Source: Dolomedes plantarius (lineage: Eukaryota; Arthropoda; Arachnida; Araneae; Dolomedidae). From it: a DNA stretch of 64,000 bases. A program made the translations under genes and the position numbers. This document shows positions 9,394 to 19,866 of the stretch, piece by piece. The notes beneath the pieces were generated by a model that had not been told where the DNA came from, made no database searches, and worked only from the letters and a program-made list of their open reading frames with translations. Location of the stretch: positions 236,721,622 through 236,785,621 of the forward strand of contig OU015490.1 of assembly GCA_907164885.2 (NCBI GenBank). The letters run 5' to 3'. Positions within the stretch are counted from its first letter, which is position 1. Each line of letters begins with the position of its first letter.

Positions 9394-11128
9394 CAGGGTG
9401 GTCCTAAAATATATGTCAAAAATGTAAAGGTAGGTAGAGGGGACCTAATTAAGCATATTTCGTATAGGAATGTGTGTGCGGTAATGACACATTAAAACAC
9501 TAGCTTGTAAAGCAGTATGAATCAAAGGAAACTGAAAAGACAAGTAAAGACAAAATAAAAGAATAATTTATTAACAGTTTACAAGAGGTGCTCGAAAGTG
9601 CGGCCACCAACAGCGATACAAGATTCACAGCGACGGTGCATGGATCGGCGTACATCAGAAAAAACGTCAGGCATGTCGAGCACATGTCCAGCAGCAACAG
9701 ACAAGCGGGCAACAAGATCTTCTGCAGATGTGACGGGACTCTCGTACACCAGGCTTTTAATATGTCCCCAAAAGAAAAAATCCAAGCAGGTTAAATCAGG
9801 AGAACGCGGTGGCCAGGGAACTGGACAGCCCCGTCCTATCCAATGTTGGCCGTATACAGCGTCCAGGTGATTCCTGACGTTTCGACTGAAGTGAGCTGGG
9901 GCTCCATCGTGCTGGAACCACATTCATCTGCGAACAGCTAGAGGAATATCTACCTGAAGTTCAGGTAAAACCTCCTGTAGGAAGATGTTGTATGTATGGC
10001 CAGTTAAACGACTAGGTAGAATGTACGGTCCTACTAAGTTATTGTGCACAATGCCTGCCCAAACATTAATGGAATACCTTTCTTGGTACGCGTGTGCTAT
10101 TGTGCCATGTGGGTTGCCATGATCCCACAGGTGAGAATTATGGCTGTTAAACATACCCGACCGCTTAAAGGTAGACTCATCAGTAAATAAAACTTCTGCT
10201 GGGAAGGTTGGATTGGCTGCAGTCTGATGTAGGTACCAACGAGCAAAGTTGATACGTGGAAGATAATCGGCAGGGGTCATTGCTTGCACTCTCTGTGAAT
10301 GATACGGATGCATTCCGTCTTCATGTAAAGTCCTCAAAACACTTTGATTGCTCACACCCAACGCACGTCCTACAGATCTCGAGCTTGTCGAAGGATTATC
10401 CTCTACTGTGGTTAGTATTCTGGTTCCACTGCAGGAGTTCTGCGATATCTTCCAATGCCAGCTCCACGACTAGAAGCATAAAACGATCCACTTGTGCGTA
10501 ACTCCCGATGAAGACGCTCGAATGTTCGACGATCCGGCTGATTCCTATCCGGGAATCGCTCCCTGTACATCCTCTGAGCAGCTAATCCGTTTCCTTGTGC
10601 AGCGCCATACATGAAATGCATGTCGGCCAGCTCCACATTAGTGAAACGATGGATGCTGTTTGAGATCCGTGCGGGAAATGATGAATCATCAGGATCATCA
10701 GGACAAATGAGATAACTACGTTCTGTAGGCCACGCCTTCCAACGTAGGCTTTCATAGTAATGACCATAGAAAGGTGAAAAGAGATAGGTGGATTTTGGGT
10801 CCGGGGAGTGGCTTGAGAATAGGAAGTTTAAGTTGATAGAGAAAGCAATGCTCAATGAGAGCAATGCGTAAAATAGATAGAAAATACTTAATAATTTAAG
10901 AAAAATTTGTAATTAAGAGCTCACTGCTTACCGAAGTAAGCAGTAAGATTACAAAAAGTTATGAAATAAAAAGTTATCCAGCTAGGGAAGCGCTTTTATA
11001 CGCCGCAGTCATCAGCGCTCCCTACTGGCTCAAGGCGCCATTACCGCACACACAATCCTATACGAAATATGCTTATTTAGGTCCCCTCTACCTACCTTTA
11101 CATTTTTTACATATATTTTAGGACCACC

Positions 11129-11131
<3 letters not shown>
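9394..11131 (-). mobile_element. Mariner-type element with 93-bp inverted repeats (1.74 kb)
   Basis: Termini CAGGGTGGTCCTAAAATATA are flanked by TA (9392-9393, 11132-11133). The inverted repeats at 9394-9486 and 11039-11131 match over about 93 bp with only about 3 mismatches. The near-identical ends suggest a fairly recent insertion even though the transposase gene is already broken. Confidence 0.9.
9579..10864 (-). pseudogene. Mariner-superfamily transposase, about 41-residue D-D spacing
   Basis: The minus-strand product begins within the 10864-10412 frame; its conserved start is near MHFMYGAAQGNG, an N-terminal helix-turn-helix region. It continues at 10361-9924 with the first catalytic Asp in LFTDESTF, then 9923-9579 with the second Asp in FQHDGAPAHFS and the third in SPDLTCLDFF. 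I count 41 residues between the second and third Asp, so this is a DDD- rather than DDE-type enzyme. Two lesions are visible: a frameshift between 10412 and 10361, and a TGA at 9924-9926 three codons before the second catalytic Asp segment. Family role: excision and integration of the element at TA. Confidence 0.85.

Positions 11132-11170
<39 letters not shown>
11132..11170. repeat. (TA)n microsatellite
   Basis: About 38 bp of TA immediately outside the mariner right end. Confidence 0.95.
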
Positions 11171-11174
<4 letters not shown>

Positions 11175-12000
11175 ACAAACAAACAACTATTAACCATAAG
11201 GCCAAAACAAGATTGATGAATAATGAAAGGTCTGTTATAGTCCTATTTTTTCGTATTACTGCATACCATATTCGTTGGTTTTATTGATTATTTTGCATTT
11301 GGTATATTCATATTAAGAAAAACTACTCGCGCAAAACCTTTTAACACAGACATTAATTCAGCTTGTACTCAAAAGACTGTTCCTAATATTAATCTACTTC
11401 TGAAGAAATAGTCACTAGCGTTCCAAATAAAAGAAATAACAAAATGTTCTTTTACTACGTATATTTCCGTGGAACCCATAAAAAGGGGCTCTCAGGAGTA
11501 ATAATATATGTTAATTCTAATGGCATTCCATACAATAATGTGTGGAGGAAAAACGTCATATTCTCTAAATATGTGATCTTACAATATATGCAACACGTTA
11601 TATTATGTGTCTGGTTTTCGGTATTTATACAAAGAGACATAAAAAGAGTAAACATCTTTCAGTAATAAAAAGGTATTTTTTTAAGTTGTCATTGCTCTCA
11701 TATTGAGGAAATATAATATGTGATACATTAAACTGCCATTTTTTTTTTCTATTTCACTTATAATTTATTTATAATATATTATTTATAAATGTGTATATTA
11801 ATTTTCTAAAAATGTGCCGTATCCTGAACCATTTATATCTCATTTGCAATATTTACTCTCATTAAACATAAATTGAACTTAAAAATTTGGAACTCATGGC
11901 ACAAGTATATAACCACAGTGATGATAATCAATCGATCGGTCATAATATAGGGACTTCATTTAGGGTTACCTGTAGTGCCTTGGACCGGATGTACCTTGGT
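11171..12000. other. AT-rich stretch, no gene recognised
   Basis: Overlapping frames exist on both strands at 11444-11665 but show no family resemblance. Nothing else was recognised. Confidence 0.4.
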
Positions 12001-12013
12001 CCTAGGCCGTCTC

Positions 12014-12188
12014 TGTCGGACGATAGCTGAATGGGTAGGGCGCTGGCATTCAGTCTGTGGGTTCGAGACCCACTCTTGGCATGAACGTTTGTAGCCGTTT
12101 GGAATCAGCTGTAAGCTGTAGATCCTGATCTAATTAACCCTCGTGTAGCAAAAATTAACCGTAGTGCTTCAAACCAAACCAAAACAAA
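12014..12188 (+). mobile_element. tRNA-derived SINE with CCAAA-type tail
   Basis: An A-box-like TAGCTGAATGGGTAGGGC and B box GGGTTCGAGACCC mark a tRNA-derived head with an internal Pol III promoter. The tail is CAAACCAAACCAAAACAAA. The exact 13-bp sequence CCTAGGCCGTCTC occurs on both sides (12001-12013, 12189-12201) as a target duplication. The same family occurs at 45059-45230 and, 5'-truncated, at 14219-14310. Confidence 0.85.
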
Positions 12189-12450
12189 CCTAGGCCGTCT
12201 CCAACTCTATGTGTTTAGATCGTTTGAATGTGGTAAGCAAAATTTATGCATGTGTAACCAGAGCTCTGCAATGTACCTAGTATATAAAGCCTCCTCATTT
12301 CAGTCTAACTGTTAACTGCATCTATAAAGTCTCGTGGGCTAAAAGTAAATATTTTGATGTTTTAATTTTGTTTTCTATTGAGATTTCAAAACCATTTTAA
12401 TACAAAACGAATATCATTCTTAAATTAGTCACTCTTCGAAACATATCAGT
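12118..12450 (+). repeat. Direct duplication, copy 1 (SINE 3' half plus 3' flank)
   Basis: Matches 14219-14572. It contains the SINE tail and about 270 bp of the flank beyond it. A TATATAAAG box followed by TCAGTCT resembles a core promoter with initiator, as in retroelement LTRs. Confidence 0.8.
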
Positions 12451-12682
12451 TAAGAATTTCTTAATTCTTAACTTTTTACTTTTTAAATTTTAACTTTTCC
12501 TACTTTAAATTTCTTACTAATGAACACACATACCTTGATATTAATAACTTGCATACAGGAGATAGTCTTCAAGAACTAGGCACTTGCAAAGACACTGTAC
12601 TCATACATTTTTTAACTTGCATGTATTTCGAATCCAGTTAAGAGAGGTTCATAATTAATTATCAAGATCGAGATCAAAGCGA

Positions 12683-14215
12683 AGAAAAGACTTTTAACTC
12701 TAAGAATGCTACGTATGATTAATTTTGATATATATTTTTATGTAAGAACTTGCATATCTATGAGTTGATGCATTGAGATGAGCAAATGTATTCCCATACC
12801 AATAAAAAAAATCTGATGAAAAAATCCTTTGATTTCAATTAATGTCTCAGGTGAAACATATTTTTAAGATGTATAATCTGAGAACATATCAGTCTTCACA
12901 TCTTACATTTAAATCCAAGGATTTATTTTGGGTACAAAAAACAGTTATCTTTCATTTTAGGGGAATAAAATTTTACTTTTTGATTGGTGTTTTGTTTTTG
13001 AAGTGTCACAGCCTTTCTTACACAAGGATTAAACAAACTTGGAATTAATTTAGAAACCTGTGAAGAAAAAAAACATTCTCATCGTAAATGTGTTTGTAGA
13101 TTTTGCAGTTTTAGCCAATCCTGGAATCAAGGAAATGGACAGAAAAATTATCTACCAGTTCCTTGAAAGTGTTTTTGGATTAGAAATATAATGATTTAAA
13201 ACTTTAATTGTAAATGGATGGGGTAATTGTAAATTGCATTTTACAGCTTTTTAAAACTGATATTTTATTAATTTTTTTATGCCACATAAGAAGAAAGGTT
13301 AAAATAACTATTGACAGTTAAGCTAAAATGTAATGATCATCCATATACTGTTTATAATTACTTTAAGAATGCATTGAATTTAATTTCTTTTTAAAAATCC
13401 TCTATGCAATGTAAATTATTCAGTGAAATCTAACTTTTTGGAATGAAAAATCTAGCTATTATGCCCCACAAAAATGTTATAACATTATTTTAGCTTACAA
13501 ATGAACATAATTGCTTTAATTACATAGATTTTATTTGTATAATTTCTGAAAGTCGTCAAACACTTGCATTGAAACAGTTGATGAAATAATGGCTATAACT
13601 CGCACTTTGTCTGTTATACAAATAAACAAGACCAATTTTAACTTGTTTATACAAATAAACAAGATCAATTTTTGCTTGATATTGTAGGCACAAAAGATCT
13701 GGAGAATGACTTTACTATTTATTTCACATACTTTTCAATATGTATTTTAAGTTTACTTCTGTCTGTAGTCATTAGTGAGACAAAAATGGAAATCATTGCA
13801 AATTACTCTAGATGTGTCTGCAAAAGCCCATAACTTTTTACTTCTGAACAGAAATTTTATTCATATTTGTTGAAATCTGAGAGAGAGAACCCCAAATTGC
13901 ACATGTAGTCTGAATCATGTTATTTAATTCCTTTCATTCAAATTAATTCACTTCTGTATATCATAACGTACAAAAAGATATGTGTTTATAAATTTGAAAG
14001 TAGACATAAATATATCAGTTTTTTCAATTATAAAAAATCTAACACAATTCAACATAACTCAATATTGCCAATTGTATCATAAACATACATACAAGGAAGA
14101 TGTTCTTAATAAAACCATTTCACTTGATAAGTCGTATAAAAACATAATTCTGATTTTACATGAACACAACTGTGGTAAGGAATTAATTGAAATACATTTT
14201 AAAGGTATACAAATC
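12683..14215 (+). repeat. 1.4-1.5-kb dispersed repeat, copy A
   Basis: Near-identical (roughly 95%) to 28824-30205, with one indel of about 130 bp (13885-14030 is largely missing in the other copy). No long conserved frame. In the other copy the repeat is followed by SWIM-domain coding, so it may be the 5' or internal part of a MULE-like element. Confidence 0.8.
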
Positions 14216-14218
14216 ATC

Positions 14219-14572
14219 TGTAAGATCTAGGTCCTGGTCTAATTAACCCTCGTGTAGCAAAAATTGGCCGTATTGCTCCAAACCAAACCAAAGCAAAACA
14301 AAACAAACCTAGGCCGTCTCCAACTCTATGTGTTGGAGATCTTCTGTATGTGGTAAGCAAAATTTATGCATGTGTAACGACAGCTCCGCAATGTACCTAG
14401 TATATAAAGCCTCCTCATTTCAGTCTAACTGTTAACTGCATCTATAAAGTCTCGTGTGCTAAAAGTAAATATTTTGATGTTTTAATTTTATTTTCTATTG
14501 AGATCTCAAAACCATTTTAATACAAAACGAATACCATTCTTAAATTAGTCACTCTTCGAAACATATCAGTCA
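14219..14572 (+). repeat. Direct duplication, copy 2
   Basis: Second copy of 12118-12450, starting inside the SINE and ending at the same CATATCAGT boundary. Because it carries the SINE tail and flank joined together, it formed after that SINE inserted. Confidence 0.8.
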
Positions 14573-14890
14573 CAAAATAATGACTTTATCGTAATTTCCA
14601 GGTTGGAGGAGTGAAAAATTGTCTGGAGTTAGATCCTGTTGTACGTAGCACCAGGAATTTTTTTTAACCTTGGTCCTAGGTCCAACATATAACCTCTTGC
14701 TAATTAATTCCCAATTTATTGGTACTTCTTTTTTATTTGTTCCCCTGGTGAGAGTCCTGCCTCGGAGGGCTTCCGGTGTCAAGAGGAAGGGTATAGAAAA
14801 AGATGAGATTGATAAGATTTTTAGTTCTTAAGAATCAAATTACAATTAGCAACCAGTTATTGCCAATCGATTATTCATTATTGAAATACC
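14573..14890. other. No gene recognised
   Basis: A 70-codon frame on the minus strand (14782-14570) has no recognisable family features. Confidence 0.35.
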
Positions 14891-14900
14891 ATCATCATCA

Positions 14901-15345
14901 TCATATTTGGCACAACAGCCCAAGTTGGGCCAGGACCTTCTGTTGAAGATTCCCCCAGAAAAACCTATTTCTAGATGTGGTTTGCCAGTTCCTCACTCCA
15001 ATCACTCTAAAATTTGATTCAACAGATTCGAGCCATCTTAGTTTTGTCCTTCCACTTTTCCGATTAGTAAAGGGCCTTGCAACAAAAATCTTCTTTCCTG
15101 GATTTTTTACATCTATTCTAACAATATGAGAGGCCCAGTTCATTTTGTTAAGTTTAAAACTTTTAATAATATTGGGCTCTTTAAAAATCTATAGATTTCT
15201 CAATTAAAACGTCTCCGCCATAAGCCATTTTCTTTGACACCGCCAACGATGCTTCTGAGAACCTCTTCTATCGAATACTGCAATTCTGTATTCTCCATTT
15301 TTTGTTATAGATCAAGTTTTCGAACCATATCTTAGTACCGGTCTT
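14901..15345 (-). pseudogene. C-terminal fragment of a non-LTR reverse transcriptase
   Basis: The minus strand encodes MNWASHIVRIDVKN, RTKLRWLESVESNF and a Trp/Arg-rich end. This is the C-terminal pattern found after the reverse transcriptase of several arthropod LINE groups (W-GH--R, GR-K-RW, V--D). Upstream, to about 15345, a decayed W--N----RI pattern continues with a stop. Only the 3' end of the LINE is present, as usual for 5'-truncated insertions. A TGATGATGATG run at its 3' side (about 14890) may be the tail. Confidence 0.65.
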
Positions 15346-16045
15346 CTGAAAGTTTAAAGATAAGAATCTTTGTTTTTTTGGAGAGAAATTGAGACTTCAG
15401 TAAAGAGAGAAGTCTAAAGAAGGTTTATTGAAATACTAATAGAGTATTATAGTTCATCTGAAAAAGAAGTGGTTCAATTTTCTGAACATTTGCACATCTC
15501 GAAATAGACACATCTCAATACATGGATTTATACATGTTTCATTCACGCATTTTAAAACGAAAGGTAATCGGCGCAAAAATTTTTAACAAAGTTGTACACG
15601 AAGTGATGGTTTTGTTTAAAACTAATGGGTTATTTGCTGTTGTTTATTGGCGGTGAAAAAATAAAATATAATATTTCTAAGAAATTCTCAAAAATGCAGT
15701 AAAATGTTGCAATGATTCTTAGTGTAAAAGTATGAAAAGTAAACTACCAAAAAATGAGCTCAAATGGTTTTTCAATCCTAAAAGCAAGACACAGATACTG
15801 ATTAGCATCTCCAGAATACTCCGTAGCCATGAACCTAGGTTGTACTAGACATAGAGGAGAAGTTTCCTAGAGAGAAACAGCATGCCACTGTTGTTTCCCT
15901 ACAGGTTACACGCCATTTTAAAAAGTTGTACACTTTTTATTTTTATTGTTGAATGACAAGGAATTCCATAGCACTTTTTCAGTCACCAGATATGGCAAGT
16001 GGGACGTCACGGTAACGATGGTATGGGAGGATACGGTCAAAATTA
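15346..16045. other. No gene recognised
   Basis: AT-rich sequence up to the hAT-like element's target site. No coding frame or repeat was recognised. Confidence 0.4.
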
Positions 16046-16053
16046 TAGTACAT

Positions 16054-19010
16054 TAGGGCGGAGCGCTTGTATAGGGAAAAAATTTTTTTTTTCAAATTTT
16101 CACTTTTAATAGTGATAAAAGTTTGACCTACCTATAAGAGGAACAAAAAATGTATTACAATTTTTTTTATAAATATTATCCTTTTACCGGCGCATTTGCT
16201 TTGAAAATTTTCATTTTTGCTGGCATACTGGATGAAACTTGAACGAGGATATTGTTTTAAATTCTATATAAACTATTAGTTATTAAGAATAAAACGACTC
16301 CCAAGGAACAAAATATTACTAATTTAATAAAAAAAGCTTCACTTAAAGCATAAAATATATATAAAACTAGTCAAAGGTTACTTTAAAATCACTTTTGCTG
16401 CGAATTTGGGCATCAATTTTCTTGACTCAATTTTGGAATTCATGTGAGCTTCTCTGGACTTCGTATCACATACCTGAATAGAAACCTCCGTTAGTGTCTT
16501 TACTGAACGTTCTACGGCTTGGGTATTACATGGAAATCTTAGAAAAGGTATCTTTTCACTTCCTTTTGTTTCCACCATCGAGAGCAAATCTTCATCCTTG
16601 ACGTCTGTAAGGATGGGAGGTTGGAAATACTTTTGTTGCCAATCAATAAGGTCTGTGTAAGATTTGGCATTAAGATTTATTTTAGGGACCTCAAAAACAC
16701 GAGGAAATAGTCCATGATGTATCGCGTGTCTTGCTTTTAAAATTCTTCTAGCAGCAAGTTCACGAACGTGTTTTTCTGGATCTGAAAGCATCGATAATAG
16801 AACATTCTCAGGATGTGCAAAGAAGCTGTTCCGCTGAATGACAGGATTGACTACTTCTTTTAGTTGAGGTGGAAGGTATCGATAATCTGAAAAAAATTTC
16901 CAAAAATATCTAGACCCATCTTTGCATGACGGATGCATTTTAATTTGGAATCAAACAGGCGCGTAAACTCTAACAACAAACGTGGCTAGATGTTTAAGAT
17001 TTTTAGGGGGTTTTCTCGTCGAAATATATAGCCTTAATATCCTGTTGGCTTTCGTTAACCATCGAGCATGCGCCATTTTTCCTGGAACTCTGTTTGCTAG
17101 ATCGGAAGAACACTCGCCACTAATTACAGATGATGCAATATCATACAAATAACTTTGATCCGAACTTAGATCTCTGATGATATCCGACTGAATATCCGGC
17201 AGCATGCTTTCTATCTTTTCATAATGTACAACCTGATTGTTTTCACATTTTTCTAGTAATCTTCCAATAGTACCAGAGTAGGAAGTAGGTTCAGTAGTTT
17301 TGCCATCTAAGTATGAAAACATGTGTCTTAAAGGCAATTCATTCGTGTGTAAAAGGCATATGATCCATTGTAAAGGCTGATTCAAGCGTTTTTCTAACAA
17401 CCGTATAACATCACCTTTTTTCCTACCTATACAGGAAATCTATTTTTTCCTGTATTTGTAACTGTTCCATCACATCCGACCGCTACAGATTCTCTCATTC
17501 AAATGTTTTAGAAGAAAGCAAGTCACATATAGCAAGTTCTATGCTTTTAGCTGTCCCAGTACTTGGGACAGCGTAGCCAACATCAACAGAGTCTGGTTTC
17601 TTGATAACTGAAATGTGTTCTTCTACCATCACTTGGCGGTATTTTTTGACACCCTTTTTCCCTATCGTTAAAACTTTATCCTTTCTGCCGTCAAAGAATA
17701 AAGCTGGAACACTGGAAACTCGATGTTTAGCTAATATTTCTCTGCGTTCTTTTACTCTCTCAAGGTGCAATTTTAATCTGTCTATTATTTCGACATCTGA
17801 TTTAATGTCATGAACTGCAGATGCGATTGCTGCACCAGCTCTATCAGATGGGCCATATCGATCACATGTTTTTGACAAAGACGGCAAGCTGAGATTTGAT
17901 TTTTTCTGGGGCACTTGGAGCTTTGAAGAACACGGTTCTAAATTATCGCCTATATCAATTGTATCTTCTGACTCGTACGATATAACAGAGCTTCGTGGAG
18001 AAAGTTCTGTATTCTTGCGTTTCTCTGTATTTGTCACAGAAGCATAATATAGTTCTAACTTTCTATTTCTACCATTTCGTTTTTGTATTTTTTTCGTTTG
18101 TGAAAAGTCTATACCACCAATAATCATTTTTCTTTCAGTCCTCTGATCAGTCAAAAAAGTTTGTTCTTCTTTCGCTACTTTTGTTCCTTTTGGACACTTA
18201 CATTGTAGAAAATCTTTGCACTTACAAGAACAGATATCAAAGAGTTTGTTACTACGGGTATGGGAATCTTGTTTTTTATCGTCAGTCAATTGTTTCCAAG
18301 ATTTTATCAATTTTTTTTATATTTCGAATGGAAAGCTTTTATCAATTGCATAATGCGGGTGTGGGATACGATTGGAATTGAAGCTTTTTGCCGTATAGTT
18401 TCGATTCTCACCGCAACAATTTAAGCAATGTGTAAAACAGCTGGCTCCCTTCGAGTATCCGATTTAAACTTTAGCTGAAATCTCACAGAATTATATAATT
18501 TCATGATATCCTTATACGTAGGTAACATATTAGCTTTCACCTCTTCAATAGTGCCAAAAATACAAGAACTAGAAAATTTTCTTGTTATATCCATATTCAA
18601 CTCTGTAACAATTAGCAAACGAAACTCTAGTTAAAACCGAACTGTGAATAATAATCGTTGAAAATCACTGATTCTGTCCAAAGAAGTGTGTATGGCGCAC
18701 GTGCTTGTACATGTGCACGGACAGAGGAGTAATGACCACCTAAGGACATCGACCTGAACACAGCTATATGATTGCAAAAAACAGCTCTTTGGCTCCTTAA
18801 TTGATTTTTGCTTTCTCTCTATTTCGCGGTTACAAATGATATTGCAAAGAGAAATTGGATCAGATTTGGAGAAATTTAAATCAAATGCGCCGGTAGATAG
18901 ACTCAAAATAAATTTAAAATATTTCAGGATACGCTTTTTGAACGGTTGGGTCAAATTATTTTCGCTATTAGGAAAGAATTTGGCACCATTGCATTTTTAG
19001 CTCCACCCTA
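16054..19010 (-). mobile_element. Divergent hAT-like DNA transposon (2.96 kb) with 8-bp target duplication
   Basis: Termini TAGGGCGGAGC (16054) and, inverted, TAGGGTGGAGC (ending 19010) match 10 of 11. They are flanked by the exact 8-bp duplication TAGTACAT (16046-16053, 19011-19018). An 8-bp duplication with TAGGG-type ends fits the hAT superfamily. It encloses a single decayed minus-strand gene with a DDE-like layout. Confidence 0.85.
16378..18618 (-). pseudogene. hAT-like transposase of a poorly described arthropod family, broken
   Basis: Reading from 18618 to 16378, five segments are recognisable. First comes an N-terminal helical part (LPTYKDIMKLYNSV) and then a Cys cluster (CSCKCKDFLQCKC). 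Next are a long charged region and a core with GCDGTVTNTG (just upstream of 17400). The run CLLHTNELPLRHMF follows. A C-terminal NTQAVERSVKTLTE resembles the hAT end region carrying the third catalytic Glu. Lesions are a TAA at 18418-18420, frameshifts near 18312 and 17497, a TAG near 17440 and a TGA at 16951-16953. From memory, similar proteins are common in arthropod annotations as uncharacterised; that needs a search. Assignment as the transposase is inferred from its place inside the 8-bp-duplicated element. Confidence 0.7.
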
Positions 19011-19018
19011 TAGTACAT

Positions 19019-19560
19019 GGTTAGAACTGATATGGATCCTTCCATATCAGTAAGTCCTTAAAGTCGATTCTTAACAACTATATCTGCCACTGGATTCGAA
19101 ACCGCAGACTCTGGTTATTGAGTCATCGTGCAGTAAAATTAATCGCTGAATTTTACTCTCGTTTACATTGGTTTTCTAAATTATATATGTTTCGTATATA
19201 TCTTATTTCTGACCATTCGAGACCCCCATTGCATCATATCGACACAACTCCCCAAGTGCAGCACCACTGTTCTATTTAATCGCACCAGATACTTCATGTT
19301 CGGGTGTTAACTATAAAGATTTAGGGCTTTTAAATGTATGGCATAAATTTAGCCAGGTCAGGTATATAAAGATGACGGAATGCCAGTGTCTGAAAGATTT
19401 TACCCCCAGTAAGTAAATTAAAGTCATCAATATACCTGTGCTCATTAAGTAATAAAAATATAAAAATTATGCGCTCATCAAGTAAAAATAAGTTTAAAAT
19501 AAAATAAGAATTTTAAGTTAAAATTTTTAAAAAATGAAAAGAAGTACAAAAGAAATCACC
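19019..19560. other. No gene recognised
   Basis: Nothing beyond AT-rich sequence. Confidence 0.4.
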
Positions 19561-19562
19561 AC

Positions 19563-19632
19563 CAGAAATCGAACCCGGAACAAAAGATTACAAGATCGCA
19601 CTTTTCTAACTTGGCTCTGATGCCACAGTTAT
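19563..19632 (-). tRNA. tRNA-Thr-like relic or tRNA-derived SINE head
   Basis: On the minus strand a B box (CCGGGTTCGATTTCTGG) can close a 5-bp T stem with wobble pairs. An anticodon-like loop CTTGTAA, as in tRNA-Thr(TGT), precedes it. The D arm is poor, so this is unlikely to be a working tRNA gene. Confidence 0.35.
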
Positions 19633-19866
19633 CGGAGGAGTAAAGTGAAAGTTATACGCACTGTGATTATTGGAAAGTTCTTCAGGGGGGGGGGGGGGTA
19701 AATGTACAAATGGAACGAGTTTTAAAGCAAAAATAAGTGAGCAGGGTTTAATAGAAGTCGTTAGCTCTTCAATAGACACGCCCGAGGAAGTTTACGATTA
19801 GCACGTAGGGGAAAATCATACTCAGGGAACTCTGCAGTAATCTCATTGCGAATATTAGGATTATTG

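Noticed and set aside
9222..9495. Frames encoding Tyr-Ile repeats
   Set aside because: They are translations of the (TA)n tract, not genes. The same applies to similar frames at 48414-48626 and 50057-50418.
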